Assembly (NCBI RefSeq): GCF_000478825.2
Contig: NZ_CP007542.1
Span: forward strand, 1,860,001-1,924,000
DNA: 64,000 nucleotides
Origin: Synechocystis sp. PCC 6714
Lineage (GTDB): Bacteria; Cyanobacteriota; Cyanobacteriia; Cyanobacteriales; Microcystaceae
Direction of reading: 5' to 3'
Position numbers and translations under genes: made by a program. Below are positions 46,359 through 55,913 of this stretch, in pieces. The notes under the pieces were generated by a model. That model saw nothing but the letters and a program-made list of their open reading frames with translations. It had not been told where the DNA came from and did not search any database. The stretch's first letter is position 1, and each line of letters opens with the position of its first letter.

Positions 46359-46519
46359 TTTTACAACCTCTCTATTGCTAAAGCTTTTTCGCAAAGATTA
46401 AGTTTTTTATCTATTCTGATCGTAAATAAAAATGGGGATCATCGTCTTTTTCACAACAAATTCTTAACATTTGTCCCCTGAAAGAGTTAAAATTTTTGCA
46501 GAAATTCTTAACAGTTACC

Positions 46520-47131
46520 ATGGCCAATTCCCTGTCGGATGAGCAGTACAAAATTAAGATGCAAAAGCGCAAAGCTTTACAGGATGAGCGCATTGCGGGG
46601 GCCAAAGCAGAAAAGGGTTTAATTATTGTTAATACGGGTAACGGCAAGGGCAAAACTACGGCGGCCCTGGGCATGGTGTTGCGCTCCCTGGGCCATGGTT
46701 ATCGGGTGGCCATTATTCAATTCATTAAAGGGGCCTGGGAACCGGCGGAAAAAGAGGCCTTTACCCCCTGGCAGCACCAGTTAACTTTTTTAGCCCTGGG
46801 GGAAGGCTTTACCTGGGAAACCCAAGATCGACAACGGGACCAGGCGATCGCCCATGAAGCGTGGCAAAAAGCCCTGGAGTATATCCGCAACCCTGATTAC
46901 CAACTAGTGCTACTGGATGAGGTAAATGTAGCGCTGAAACTGGGCTACCTGGAGGCGGAGACGGTGCTGGCAGGCTTAGAAGAAAAACCGGAATTCAACC
47001 ACGTCATTTTGACGGGGCGGGGGGCCCCCCAGCCATTGATCGACCGGGCCGATTTAGTCACAGAAATGACCTTGATTAAGCATCCCTTCCGGGAACAAAA
47101 CATTAAGGCTCAACCCGGCATCGAATTCTAA
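46520..47131 (+). CDS. cobO: Cob(I)yrinic acid a,c-diamide adenosyltransferase
   Basis: A 203-residue P-loop protein that attaches the adenosyl group to cobalt in corrinoid synthesis or salvage (CobA/BtuR type). The nucleotide loop NTGNGKGKTTAALG (about residues 38-51), VAIIQFIKGAWEPAEK and LVLLDEVNVALKLGYL are typical. GRGAPQPLIDRADLVTEM is the conserved end. The ORF opens 24 bp earlier; the ATG at 46520 (MANSLSDEQYK) fits the family. Next to ndhH cluster genes, as I recall in 6803. Confidence 0.93.
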   Translation: MANSLSDEQYKIKMQKRKALQDERIAGAKAEKGLIIVNTGNGKGKTTAALGMVLRSLGHGYRVAIIQFIKGAWEPAEKEAFTPWQHQLTFLALGEGFTWETQDRQRDQAIAHEAWQKALEYIRNPDYQLVLLDEVNVALKLGYLEAETVLAGLEEKPEFNHVILTGRGAPQPLIDRADLVTEMTLIKHPFREQNIKAQPGIEF

Positions 47132-47161
47132 AGAAGGGTTTGAAGAAAAATTTCAGTCTAA

Positions 47162-47377
47162 CTAGCTCAACTCTTCGGTGGAACGACTGAGCATGGTTTC
47201 TTCCATGTGTTTTTCCTGTTGTCGCTCTTCTGCCAGCAATTCCCGCGCTTTTTCGTCCAATTCTTCCGCCACGGTCAGGTCTGTTTCCGTTGCCCGGGCA
47301 ACCATATTTTCATTGAGTTGGTTTTCCTGTTGACGCTCTTTGGCCAGTAGTTCACGAGCTTTATCTTGGGTACTCAT
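47162..47377 (-). CDS. Small charged protein with internal duplication
   Basis: A 71-residue Glu/Arg/Gln-rich protein built from two copies of one unit: DKARELLAKERQQENQL and EKARELLAEERQQEKHM, each followed by a MVARATE or MLSRSTE end. Each unit is a likely amphipathic helix, so the protein may form a coiled coil. The start MSTQDKARELL at 47377 is preferred over the longer frame. It lies 30 bp after the cobO stop, on the opposite strand. Function unknown. Confidence 0.7.
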   Translation of the reverse strand: MSTQDKARELLAKERQQENQLNENMVARATETDLTVAEELDEKARELLAEERQQEKHMEETMLSRSTEELS

Positions 47378-47473
47378 AATTTTATGGGGGGGTGAGAAAA
47401 CTGAAATCAGAAAATTGACTTGTAACTGCCTATACTGTATCGCCAAAGCGGGAGCGTCCGGGCAAGTAATCCC

Positions 47474-48733
47474 TCAGTTTTTTAACACCACCCGGGCCAC
47501 TTCCACCCCGGGATAGTAACGGTTGAGGATTTGCTGATAGTTATAACCTTGGCGGGCTAGGTCGTAGGCTCCGTATTGACTCATACCTTTACCCTTATGA
47601 ACTCGGGCGACAATCTCATCGGTGGAGGCATAGAGGGATTCCACCACCCCACCGTTATGGCTCAACACTTGTCCTAAAGTAGCAGTAACGGCATTGTGGG
47701 AAGGGCCCTGTTCACTGCCAATGCCCTTATAAACTTGCCAGCGTTGGGTGTCACCCAAATCAAACCATTGACTGGCGGGGCGCACCATGTGCACCAAGGC
47801 GTAGGAACGGGCGGCGATCGCCTGGGCTTTGAGGGCTTCAGTGGGGGCAGTGGAGTGCATTTCGCTACCGACCACGCTGGTCAAATAATGCTCCAAATTG
47901 ACGTAGTTAACTGCCAAAACTTTATCACCCCGGGGCACCAATAATACCCTTCCCCTGTACCAACGATCACCTACGGCTAAATAGCCATTGGCATCGGTAG
48001 TGAACCAGACCACCCCAGGAACGGAACGACCATTGATCAGCAAACTATTGCCCTGGGCCATGACGTTAATGCTTTGGCCAGAACTGAGGCTCATTAACCC
48101 CTGGCCCTGGCGATCCTGCAGATAACCCTGGCTCGAAGCGGCGATCGCCACACTTGGTACGTCCCGCTGAATACCAACCCGAATTTCCAACGGCGGCGGA
48201 GTGTAGTCCACTGGGGTGGCCGTGGGGGGCGGCAGTGGAGCTGTTTGGGCAATGGTGGAGGCTGGAGCGCCCAGGGCAGATGGAGCCGGGGCAGGATTTT
48301 GAACGGAGACCCTGTTCCCAGTTGTCGGGGATGTAACAGCGGGACTTGAAACATTACCCGCTAGCCCAGTGGGGGTTTCCGGAGCGCTTTTAGCTAAACT
48401 TTCGGCGGTGATGGGACGGGGACTTTTTAAGCCCGAAGCAGAGGAGCTAGGAGGGGATGGAATTTGGCTTAGGGGCGGCAGAGTTTTAATCAATTCTTCC
48501 CCAGCCATATCGGCAATCACCTCAGTGTTGTTAATTTGACCCTTGGCGATCGTATTACCATCTTCCCCATAGCCACTCCAGGCTAACAATAGAGGGATAC
48601 TGCCAATGGAAGCTAGGGGGATTAACATCAAAGCCCACTTTGGGGAAACGCCCCAACGGCGAGCCAGGGTAACAGGGGAAAGTCTTTGCAGGGATTTAAG
48701 CGACGGGAAAGGAAAAGAAGTTAATTTTTTCAT
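47474..48733 (-). CDS. SpoIID/LytB-domain protein, membrane-anchored
   Basis: A 419-residue protein. An N-terminal cytoplasmic stretch is followed by a hydrophobic anchor (WALMLIPLASIGSIPLLLAW, about residues 35-54). Next comes a long Pro/Ala/Ser-rich linker, and then a SpoIID/LytB domain: NGYLAVGDRWYRGRVLLV, VNYVNLEHYLTSVVGSEMHSTAPTEALKAQAIAARSYAL and GKGMSQYGAYDLARQGYNYQQILNRYYPGVEV. Family members act on cell-wall glycan or stimulate amidases. The start is placed at the ATG 48733 (MKKLTSFPF); a longer frame adds 20 residues. Divergent from ndhH. Confidence 0.85.
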   Translation of the reverse strand: MKKLTSFPFPSLKSLQRLSPVTLARRWGVSPKWALMLIPLASIGSIPLLLAWSGYGEDGNTIAKGQINNTEVIADMAGEELIKTLPPLSQIPSPPSSSASGLKSPRPITAESLAKSAPETPTGLAGNVSSPAVTSPTTGNRVSVQNPAPAPSALGAPASTIAQTAPLPPPTATPVDYTPPPLEIRVGIQRDVPSVAIAASSQGYLQDRQGQGLMSLSSGQSINVMAQGNSLLINGRSVPGVVWFTTDANGYLAVGDRWYRGRVLLVPRGDKVLAVNYVNLEHYLTSVVGSEMHSTAPTEALKAQAIAARSYALVHMVRPASQWFDLGDTQRWQVYKGIGSEQGPSHNAVTATLGQVLSHNGGVVESLYASTDEIVARVHKGKGMSQYGAYDLARQGYNYQQILNRYYPGVEVARVVLKN

Positions 48734-48949
48734 GCCACCGGAAAAATTTTTCAAACCGCACTCCGCCCCAGCATATCGGAGCCAAAATAACAAAACTTTG
48801 AATATTGTAGGCCGGTTTCTGCCAAAAGGCCGTCGATACTAGCTTCTCCAGGGAATGCCTTGCCTCCCCAAGGGCCATGTCATATCATCTTCTAAAGAGA
48901 TTTTTTCGTTCGACCACACCACATCCCTGCCGATAGCAGTTAACCGGGT

Positions 48950-50134
48950 ATGACCAAGATTGAAACCAGAACTGAACCAATGGTGCTCAACATGGGCCCC
49001 CACCATCCATCTATGCACGGGGTGTTACGTCTGATTGTCACCTTGGATGGGGAGGACGTGGTCGACTGTGAACCAGTGATTGGCTATCTCCACCGAGGCA
49101 TGGAAAAAATTGCCGAAAGCCGCACCAACATTATGTATGTGCCCTACGTCAGCCGTTGGGACTACGCCGCCGGCATGTTCAATGAAGCCATCACCGTTAA
49201 CGCCCCCGAAAAATTGGCAGACATCGAAGTACCCAAGCGGGCCCAGTATATCCGGGTGATTATGCTGGAGTTGAACCGCATTGCCAACCATTTACTCTGG
49301 CTTGGCCCCTTCATGGCGGACGTGGGTGCCCAAACTCCCTTCTTTTATATTTTCCGAGAACGGGAAATGATTTACGACCTGTGGGAAGCTGCTTCCGGTA
49401 TGCGGTTGATTAATAATAACTACTTCCGAGTCGGCGGGGTAGCGGTGGATTTGCCCTACGGTTGGAACGATAAATGTGAAGACTTCTGCGATTACTTCTT
49501 ACCCAAAGTTGACGAGTACGAAAAACTGATCACCAACAACCCTATTTTCCGTCGTCGGGTAGAGGGCGTAGGCACTGTAACCAGGGAAGAAGCCATTAAC
49601 TGGGGCTTGTCGGGCCCCATGCTCCGGGGTTCCGGGGTGAAATGGGATTTGCGTAAGGTGGACCATTACGAATGCTACGACGAGCTTGATTGGGAAGTGC
49701 AGTACGAAACCGCTGGGGATTGTTTCGCCCGTTACTTGGTGCGTATCCGGGAAATGCGAGAATCGGTCAAAATTATTCGTCAGGCTTTAAAAGCAATGCC
49801 CGGTGGCCCCTACGAAAATCTGGAAGCCAAGCGACTCCAAGAGGGCAAAAAATCCGAGTGGAATGATTTCCAGTACCAGTACATTGCCAAAAAAGTTGCC
49901 CCCACCTTTAAAATCCCCGCCGGGGAACATTACGTTCGGCTAGAAAGCGGAAAAGGGGAACTGGGTATTTTCATCCAGGGTAACGATGATGTTTTCCCCT
50001 GGCGTTGGAAAATTCGCTCTGCTGATTTCAATAATTTGCAAATTTTGCCCCACATTCTCAAAGGGGTGAAAGTGGCGGATATTATGGCCATCCTCGGTAG
50101 CATTGACATTATCATGGGATCGGTGGACCGTTAA
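48950..50134 (+). CDS. ndhH: NAD(P)H-quinone oxidoreductase subunit H (NDH-1)
   Basis: A 394-residue peripheral subunit of the thylakoid NDH-1 complex, which feeds electrons into plastoquinone during respiration and cyclic flow. The sequence is highly conserved: [65 protein letters not shown] and [29 protein letters not shown]. It is homologous to the 49-kDa subunit of complex I. Start and length fit the family. It leads a short cluster with two small conserved genes. Confidence 0.98.
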   Translation: MTKIETRTEPMVLNMGPHHPSMHGVLRLIVTLDGEDVVDCEPVIGYLHRGMEKIAESRTNIMYVPYVSRWDYAAGMFNEAITVNAPEKLADIEVPKRAQYIRVIMLELNRIANHLLWLGPFMADVGAQTPFFYIFREREMIYDLWEAASGMRLINNNYFRVGGVAVDLPYGWNDKCEDFCDYFLPKVDEYEKLITNNPIFRRRVEGVGTVTREEAINWGLSGPMLRGSGVKWDLRKVDHYECYDELDWEVQYETAGDCFARYLVRIREMRESVKIIRQALKAMPGGPYENLEAKRLQEGKKSEWNDFQYQYIAKKVAPTFKIPAGEHYVRLESGKGELGIFIQGNDDVFPWRWKIRSADFNNLQILPHILKGVKVADIMAILGSIDIIMGSVDR

Positions 50135-50196
50135 TTGGCCCCGGTTAGCACTGCTAGATTCTGAGAATTCCGAGCCAGTTTTTCTTCCCATTTCCC

Positions 50197-50589
50197 ATGC
50201 CTAATAAGGTCGTCAAAGCTAAGCGCCGATTCGATTTCGGTGATTTTGTTGCCAGCCCCCTAGCCCTATTCTTAGGGGTGTTAGCCTGTATGGGGGCAAC
50301 GGCTTTTGTTAGTTACAAATTGGGGGATGAAGCTCTGGAGGGAGTCGTGCAACCCACCAGTAATCCCATGGAACAGTTCATTATCGCGCCCAAAGAGGGA
50401 GAAAAACCTGGGGATGGGGCAGAATCCGCCGGTAAATTTGTGCCCGTCAATATCCAGCAGGTATCCAAGGAAACGAGGGAATATATCAAGGAGCAAAAGA
50501 AATTGCCCAAGGGGAAAAACAACTCTGCCAGTGCCGATCAGACAGAGGAAAAATCCGAGGCGGAGACTGATACGGAAAAAAAGTCTTAG
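50197..50589 (+). CDS. Conserved hypothetical membrane-anchored protein
   Basis: A 130-residue protein with one hydrophobic segment at about residues 20-40 (SPLALFLGVLACMGATAFVSY) and a charged, low-complexity C-terminus (Glu/Lys/Ser-rich). A short conserved region in between reads PTSNPMEQFIIAPKEGEKPGDGAESAGKFVPVNIQQV. It lies 62 bp after ndhH and only 11 bp before the next gene. No family recognised. Confidence 0.65.
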   Translation: MPNKVVKAKRRFDFGDFVASPLALFLGVLACMGATAFVSYKLGDEALEGVVQPTSNPMEQFIIAPKEGEKPGDGAESAGKFVPVNIQQVSKETREYIKEQKKLPKGKNNSASADQTEEKSEAETDTEKKS

Positions 50590-50600
50590 ATGACAGTGCT

Positions 50601-50945
50601 GTGACTTCTCCTATCAGTGGAGAAAACCAGGGGGTAATAATGCGGGTGGATGACATTGTACAGGATGGCCGCCGGCTCCAGTTGTCGGTTAATTTGCAAA
50701 ATAATAGTGCCGAGGAAGTAGAGTTTTTATACAGTTTTCTGGAGGTCAGGGATCAGGATAATAACCTGTTGAGTTCCTTTGCTGATTCTTTGCCCCCTTC
50801 TTTACCCGGCGATCGCCAGGTGTATAACGGCACCATCGAGCTATTTGGCCCGTTGCCGGATTCGGTGCGTAGTGTCTCGATTCGTTTAGCCAGCTACCCC
50901 GATGAAAAGGTTAAATTGCAGATTGATGCCATCCCCATTCCTTAG
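50601..50945 (+). CDS. Conserved hypothetical protein
   Basis: A 114-residue protein with the pattern of a small beta-sandwich (LQLSVNLQNNSAEEVEFLYSFLEVRDQDNNLLSSF, GTIELFGPLPDSVRSVSIRLASYPDEKVKLQIDA). GTG at 50601 starts the long version; an ATG at 50640 (MRVDDIVQDGRRLQ) has a better GGGGG RBS and may be the real one. It is the third gene of the ndhH cluster. No catalytic motif; function unknown. Confidence 0.65.
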   Translation: MTSPISGENQGVIMRVDDIVQDGRRLQLSVNLQNNSAEEVEFLYSFLEVRDQDNNLLSSFADSLPPSLPGDRQVYNGTIELFGPLPDSVRSVSIRLASYPDEKVKLQIDAIPIP

Positions 50946-50982
50946 CAGCTTGGATTGCACCGCCCTTAACTAACTTCAATTT

Positions 50983-52095
50983 ATGCGATCGCCCCTGTTG
51001 GCCCCGTCCGAAAAATGTCAAGCTTTTCCCCAGTTCACTCCCCCGTGGTATCTGTCATCGGGCTTGGCTATGACCCTCTACACTGCCTTTGTGGCTAATC
51101 AGCGTTGCTTAAACTCAGCCCAGGGTGGGGAACCTAAATACGTTAGCCAGGTGATGACCGGCGCCCAGGGAGTCCCCCTCCACGTTTGGCGATCGCCAAT
51201 TCCGCCCCAGGCCAAAGGAACATTAGTTGCCACCTATGGCATCACCGGCTCCCTGGAAGACCAGGGTTTTTTACGGCAATGGGGACGCTGGGCCTATGAA
51301 CGGAACTATGGCGTAATTTTGTTTGACTGGCGAGCCCACGGTAAAACGGCGGAACTTTCCCCCACCCTCACCTCCGATGGTTTATATGAAGGGGAAGATT
51401 TTGTCTATTTAGCTGCCCAAGCTAAAGCTTTAGGTTATCCCGGTCCCTTTTGGTTTGGGGGTTATTCCCTTGGGGGTCAGCTTTCCCTCTGGGGGGTTTA
51501 CAAGGGCCAAACCATGACAGATTGGGCTAACGATGATGCAATTTTAGTTTCCCTTTCTCCGACAGACATTGGCGGAGCCATGGCCATTTGCCCTAGCCTC
51601 GACTCCCAACGCTCTCTCAGTTATTTAATCAGTCATCCAGTGGGACGGCACTTGGAAAAGGCGATCGCCAAAAAGCTGAAGGAATTAGCTTGGCAATTGT
51701 ACCGTTACCATCCGGGGGCGTTGGACCCCCAAGCCATTGAACAAGCCCAGAGCATTTGGGGCTTTGACCACAACTTGGTCATCGATTGCCTCGGATTTAC
51801 ATCTGTGGAAGATTATTACGAAGCTAGTAGCGCCTTGTCCCTGTTGAGTAAAATCGTTAAACCCACTCTGTTGCTCTACGCCGCCGATGATCCAATGTTT
51901 CACCCGGCCATTGCAGGGGAATTGCTCGCTTTACAAAGGCAATTTACTGGAGTGGATTTACGGTTAACTGCCAAAGGTGGCCATGTGGGCTACATTGCCA
52001 ATGCTCGCTGTCAGCAGGCAAACCATGACCCTGACGAAAACTGGGCGATCCACCGCACCTTAGATTGGTTAGACCAACAAAACCCACCCAACTAG
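50983..52095 (+). CDS. Alpha/beta hydrolase (YheT-like)
   Basis: A 370-residue alpha/beta-hydrolase. The nucleophile elbow is FGGYSLGGQLSLWG (Ser in GYSLG, about residue 167). The acid region is LLLYAADDPMFHPA and the catalytic His is in GGHVGYIAN near the end. PPWYLSSGLAMTLYT at the start and GITGSLEDQGF in the oxyanion region suit the YheT-like esterase group. Substrate unknown. No signal peptide is obvious. It closes the cluster started by ndhH, 37 bp after the preceding gene. Confidence 0.85.
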   Translation: MRSPLLAPSEKCQAFPQFTPPWYLSSGLAMTLYTAFVANQRCLNSAQGGEPKYVSQVMTGAQGVPLHVWRSPIPPQAKGTLVATYGITGSLEDQGFLRQWGRWAYERNYGVILFDWRAHGKTAELSPTLTSDGLYEGEDFVYLAAQAKALGYPGPFWFGGYSLGGQLSLWGVYKGQTMTDWANDDAILVSLSPTDIGGAMAICPSLDSQRSLSYLISHPVGRHLEKAIAKKLKELAWQLYRYHPGALDPQAIEQAQSIWGFDHNLVIDCLGFTSVEDYYEASSALSLLSKIVKPTLLLYAADDPMFHPAIAGELLALQRQFTGVDLRLTAKGGHVGYIANARCQQANHDPDENWAIHRTLDWLDQQNPPN

Positions 52096-52118
52096 GGTCG
52101 AAATTTGATGGCCAAGTT

Positions 52119-52343
52119 CTAATCCAGAGGGGTGTTCTGATTCATGCGGTAAAATCTTTCCACACCAAAGGGAACTGCGGCTAAGCTCAGCTTTAAAGCC
52201 CAGGGGGCAAAAAAGAGAGTGACCAAAATGGATAACACTGCCACACAACCCAACGAAGCGCGAACTACGTCTTCCTGCACGGTAAAGCAAAGAAAAGCAG
52301 AGAAGGAGGCCAAGGCCAGGGAAAGTATGGAAAGTACCAGCAT
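52119..52343 (-). CDS. Small hydrophobic membrane protein
   Basis: A 74-residue protein with two hydrophobic helices (LVLSILSLALASFSAFLCF and GCVAVLSILVTLFFAPWALKLSLAAVPF) joined by a short polar loop (TVQEDVVRAS). A frame open 276 bp further upstream exists, but that N-terminal part looks random, and the ATG at 52343 begins where the protein-like pattern begins. It is convergent with the alpha/beta hydrolase (stops 23 bp apart). The 278 bp between this start and the pterin dehydratase stop contains no other gene I support. Function unknown. Confidence 0.6.
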   Translation of the reverse strand: MLVLSILSLALASFSAFLCFTVQEDVVRASLGCVAVLSILVTLFFAPWALKLSLAAVPFGVERFYRMNQNTPLD

Positions 52344-52621
52344 AAAGCAATGAGTTTGAGTATGCGGAGCAACCAAGACCGCGCCACAATTTGATACCAG
52401 TGGCAGGCGATCAGTGCTGGGAAATAGAACCGGCAGAACCAAACCACGGGGGATAAATCCATGGGTAAATGTCAATGCTCTGCTGCCGTGTCCGAGTATA
52501 GCACAAACCTTTGGTGGACCACTTCCCCCTAACAAATCAAAGAAGAATCTACCCACATAGAGGTACTTTCCATCCCGGAGAATAGCGAGTCCTAGAACCC
52601 AATTTTTCAAAAAGGTCAAAA

Positions 52622-52912
52622 TCAGTCGGCGAAACTATTGGCTTCAGTGGCAAATTTGACATCCAATTCTGTAATGCCACCAGCATCATGGGTAGTCAAA
52701 TCGATGGTGACCCGATTGTAAACATTTGACCATTCCGGGTGATGGTCAAGGGTTTCCGCCACCAACGCTAAACGGGTCATAAAACCAAATGCTTGATTGA
52801 AATTAGCAAACTTGAATTGGCGATGTAGTTTATTGCCCTGTAAGCTCCAACCACTAAGCGCCTCCAGGGTTGTTTGGATTTCCGTGTCAGTTAAACGTCT
52901 AGGGGTAGCCAT
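52622..52912 (-). CDS. 4a-hydroxytetrahydrobiopterin dehydratase (PCD)
   Basis: A 96-residue pterin-4a-carbinolamine dehydratase that recycles the oxidised pterin cofactor. The conserved core is [49 protein letters not shown], with the His-His-Pro-Glu motif of the active site. Length is normal. It is separate from the small membrane protein by 278 bp and from DinB by 137 bp. Confidence 0.95.
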   Translation of the reverse strand: MATPRRLTDTEIQTTLEALSGWSLQGNKLHRQFKFANFNQAFGFMTRLALVAETLDHHPEWSNVYNRVTIDLTTHDAGGITELDVKFATEANSFAD

Positions 52913-53049
52913 GGTGAAATTTGTCTAGATTGTCTAGATCGGAGATTTTGATTGGATGCTACCACTATCCATTGCCCGACTCCAGTTTTACACACAAACT
53001 AGGCTGGGAGACAAGTGCCAGCGTTACGGACGATGGTTTTCTCCCCGGG

Positions 53050-53556
53050 CTAGCCCACAAGAAACTGGGGCATAAATGGTATGTCAGTGCTCCCAAAATC
53101 CATTCCCAATTGGGCAAGCATTGTGGTAACTTGACCCCTGTGATGGGTTTGATGGTTGAACATATGGGTGACCAAAACCCACCTGGGAACAGTCCTGAAC
53201 TTTCCATCCACTTTGCTCTGGTAAGTCTGAGTAACTGCTAACCAATCCGATTGCAAGGATTTTGTCCAGTCAATGATCCGCAGGTCCAGCATCTCTCTTC
53301 TGCTTTTTAGTGTACTAAAAGTCGGCGCCAGTTCCTCGCCCAGCTCTGGAACTTCCTCTGGGTCCCCCGTGAAACGGGATAAGAATGCCAAGTCACCGTA
53401 CATAATGTGGTTGAGCGTTAGGAAAATCGAGCTAAAAAAAGCCTTGCGATCAAGCTTTAGCTCATATTCCGATAAATTTGAGCACACTTGATAAATATTT
53501 GAGTTCATCCATTGATTGTATTCCGCCAGCAGTAGAAAACGTTGATTATCAAGCAT
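53050..53556 (-). CDS. DinB-family protein (possible metal-dependent thiol transferase)
   Basis: A 168-residue four-helix-bundle protein of the DinB/YfiT-like superfamily. The expected metal-binding histidines are visible: LNHIMYGDLAF (about residue 48), and HMFNHQTHHRGQVTTML (about 130-146). Members of this family use Ni or Zn, and some transfer bacillithiol or similar groups. The role here is unknown. It lies upstream of dnaN on the opposite strand. Confidence 0.88.
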   Translation of the reverse strand: MLDNQRFLLLAEYNQWMNSNIYQVCSNLSEYELKLDRKAFFSSIFLTLNHIMYGDLAFLSRFTGDPEEVPELGEELAPTFSTLKSRREMLDLRIIDWTKSLQSDWLAVTQTYQSKVDGKFRTVPRWVLVTHMFNHQTHHRGQVTTMLAQLGMDFGSTDIPFMPQFLVG

Positions 53557-53698
53557 CCCAGTCCTCCCTCAGCCGTAACACCTGTCCCATACTATCCAAG
53601 CTGAATCATTCTGTCCAAGCAATTCCCAGCTATGGAAAAATCTTTCCTTAACTTCTTTAAAATGGTAGGGTTTCTTTCCCCCCTTTTGCTGTGCGTAT

Positions 53699-54874
53699 AT
53701 GAAACTCATCTGTCGTCAAAGTGATTTAAGCAGTGGTCTGTCCCTTGTCAGTCGGGCTGTTTCCTCCCGTCCCACCCATCCCGTATTGGGCAACGTGCTC
53801 CTGGAGGCCGATGCGGACCACAACTATCTGCGCTTAACTGCCTTTGACCTCAGCCTTGGTATCCAGAGTAGTTTTACCGCTGACGTACAACAGGGAGGGC
53901 GCATTACCCTGCCCGCTAAATTACTCAACGACATTGTTTCCCGTTTGCCCGACGGTGACATCACTCTGGTGATCGATCCTGATAGTGAAGCCGGAGATAG
54001 CCATTTAACCACCATCACCTCAGAATCAGGACGATTCCAAATTCGGGGTCTTGATGCCGACGATTTTCCCGCTTTGCCTACGGTGCAAGGGGTCAAACCA
54101 TTACTATTGCCGGTGGCTACCCTCAATGAAGGGTTACGGGGAGCGTTGTTTGCCGCCAGCACCGACGAGACTAAACAAGTGCTGACGGGGGTGCACATTA
54201 AGGGCAGTAGCGATAGTTTGGAATTTGCCGCCACCGATGGTCACCGATTAGCAGTGGTGGAAGCCCCCACCCAGATTGAAAATGATGAGGGGGAAGCGGT
54301 GGTTACGGGCAGTGACCTGGCGGATTTTGCTGTTACTATTCCGGCCCGGGCCCTGCGGGAATTGGAAAGAATGGTGGCCAGCCAGGGTAACAGTGATTTA
54401 GTTTCCCTCGTGGTGAATGATACCCAAGTAATTTTTGAATTAGGAAATCAACGGTTGACCAGCCGTAAATTAGAGGGGGCCTATCCCGCCTACGGGCAAC
54501 TTATTCCCCGTCAATTTAGCCGCACCGTCACCATGGACCGAAAACGCTTAATCAGTGCCTTGGAGAGGGTTTCTGTGTTGGCAGATCAGAAAAATAATTT
54601 GGTCACTTTTACTTTGCAAACCCCCACTAATCAGCTGCAGTTGGCGGTAGAAGCCCAGGACTTGGGCCATGGGGAGGAATCCATGGGGGCGGAAATTATT
54701 GGCGAAGGGGGCCAAATTGCTTTCAACATCAAATATTTAATGGATGGTCTTAAAGCTCTGCCCAGCAATGACATTCAAATGCAACTCAACGAGGGTAATC
54801 AGCCAGTAATTTTTACTCCCTTGGGAGGGTTGAAAATGACCTATTTAGTTATGCCGGTGCGTCTGGTGAATTAG
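53699..54874 (+). CDS. dnaN: DNA polymerase III sliding clamp, beta subunit
   Basis: A 391-residue beta clamp, a dimeric ring that holds the replicase on DNA. Three clamp domains are visible, starting MKLICRQSDLSSGLSLVSRAVSSRPTHPVLGNVLLEA, with the family patterns GRITLPAKLLNDIVSRLPDGDI and QLAVEAQDLGHGEESMGAEI. The C-terminus GGLKMTYLVMPVRL is typical of the clamp. Length is slightly long but normal for cyanobacteria. Not next to dnaA in this genome region. No DnaA-box cluster of an origin was noticed. Confidence 0.97.
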   Translation: MKLICRQSDLSSGLSLVSRAVSSRPTHPVLGNVLLEADADHNYLRLTAFDLSLGIQSSFTADVQQGGRITLPAKLLNDIVSRLPDGDITLVIDPDSEAGDSHLTTITSESGRFQIRGLDADDFPALPTVQGVKPLLLPVATLNEGLRGALFAASTDETKQVLTGVHIKGSSDSLEFAATDGHRLAVVEAPTQIENDEGEAVVTGSDLADFAVTIPARALRELERMVASQGNSDLVSLVVNDTQVIFELGNQRLTSRKLEGAYPAYGQLIPRQFSRTVTMDRKRLISALERVSVLADQKNNLVTFTLQTPTNQLQLAVEAQDLGHGEESMGAEIIGEGGQIAFNIKYLMDGLKALPSNDIQMQLNEGNQPVIFTPLGGLKMTYLVMPVRLVN

Positions 54875-55011
54875 GTTGAGCAAATCCTTTAGGGATTGGC
54901 CATGGGACTGTGGCAAAATATGTGAGGCCCAGACCACTGCTTATCCTTAGTTGCTCTGTTGGTTATAGGGAAATTTCCCAATTCCACCTTCCTTTTTGTC
55001 CTAGCCTGCCC

Positions 55012-55806
55012 ATGAACGCTGTTGCCGCTTGTTTTACCGCCCTTCGTCAACGGGGGCAATGTGCTTTGATTCCTTTCCTCACAGCGGGGGATCCGGATTT
55101 AGCCACCACAGCCGAGGCGTTGCGAATTCTAGACCGGGCGGGGGCAGATTTAATTGAGCTGGGGGTGCCCTATTCTGATCCTTTAGCCGATGGCCCTGTT
55201 ATTCAAGCGGCGGCCACTAGGGCGTTACAAAAAGGGGTCAAACTGGATGATGTACTTGCCATTGTCCGAGAAGTTCACCAAGATATTGCCGCTCCAATTA
55301 TTTTATTCACCTATTACAACCCTATTTTTTACCAAGGTGTGGACGTTTTCCTCGATAAAATTAAAGCCGCTGGGGTGAAGGGTTTGGTGGTGCCAGACTT
55401 ACCCCTGGAGGAGTCCGATCGCCTATTGGAAGCCACTGCCGAAAGGGGATTGGAGTTAATTTTGTTGGTGGCCCCCACCAGTTCTCCAGAAAGACAAACG
55501 GCGATCGCCAAAAAGTCCCAGGGGTTCGTTTACTTGGTCAGTGTGACGGGGGTAACGGGGGCAAGAACGGAAGTTGGGGCCAGGGTAGAAGAATTGCTGG
55601 CTGGGATGCGGCAGGTGACCGATAAGCCCATCGGAGTGGGTTTTGGCATTTCCCAACCGGAACAGGCTCAACAGGTTAAAGCTTGGGGCGCAGATGCGGT
55701 AATTGTAGGAAGCGCCATGGTTAAACGTTTAGCGGAAGGAACCCCGGCGCAGGGATTGCAAGCTTTGGAAACTTTTTGCCGAGAACTGAAAGCCGCCATC
55801 AGTTAA
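55012..55806 (+). CDS. trpA: Tryptophan synthase alpha subunit
   Basis: A 264-residue TIM-barrel enzyme that splits indole-3-glycerol phosphate and passes indole to TrpB. The active-site residues are seen: Glu in [19 protein letters not shown] (catalytic Glu and Asp) and [31 protein letters not shown] at the phosphate site. [13 protein letters not shown] is the mobile loop. The ORF opens 102 bp upstream; the ATG at 55012 ([12 protein letters not shown]) gives the right length. It stands alone, as trp genes in cyanobacteria usually do. 137 bp after dnaN. Confidence 0.96.
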   Translation: MNAVAACFTALRQRGQCALIPFLTAGDPDLATTAEALRILDRAGADLIELGVPYSDPLADGPVIQAAATRALQKGVKLDDVLAIVREVHQDIAAPIILFTYYNPIFYQGVDVFLDKIKAAGVKGLVVPDLPLEESDRLLEATAERGLELILLVAPTSSPERQTAIAKKSQGFVYLVSVTGVTGARTEVGARVEELLAGMRQVTDKPIGVGFGISQPEQAQQVKAWGADAVIVGSAMVKRLAEGTPAQGLQALETFCRELKAAIS

Positions 55807-55913
55807 AAACAAGCGGAAATCCCCATCCCCCAGCTAAGTTAGCCCATTTGGGTGAAGACAGCCCGGGGGTTTTCCCTCTATTGTGGGATTAACTGAGCGA
55901 GAGGAGAAGAATT

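Noticed and set aside
52344-52619. N-terminal extension of the small membrane protein to 166 residues
   Set aside because: The extension (VGRFFFDLLGGSGPPK and on) looks random, with a low-quality start, whereas the 74-residue part is a typical small two-helix protein.
52921-53241. 106-residue plus-strand ORF opposite DinB
   Set aside because: It is antisense to the conserved DinB gene and not protein-like.
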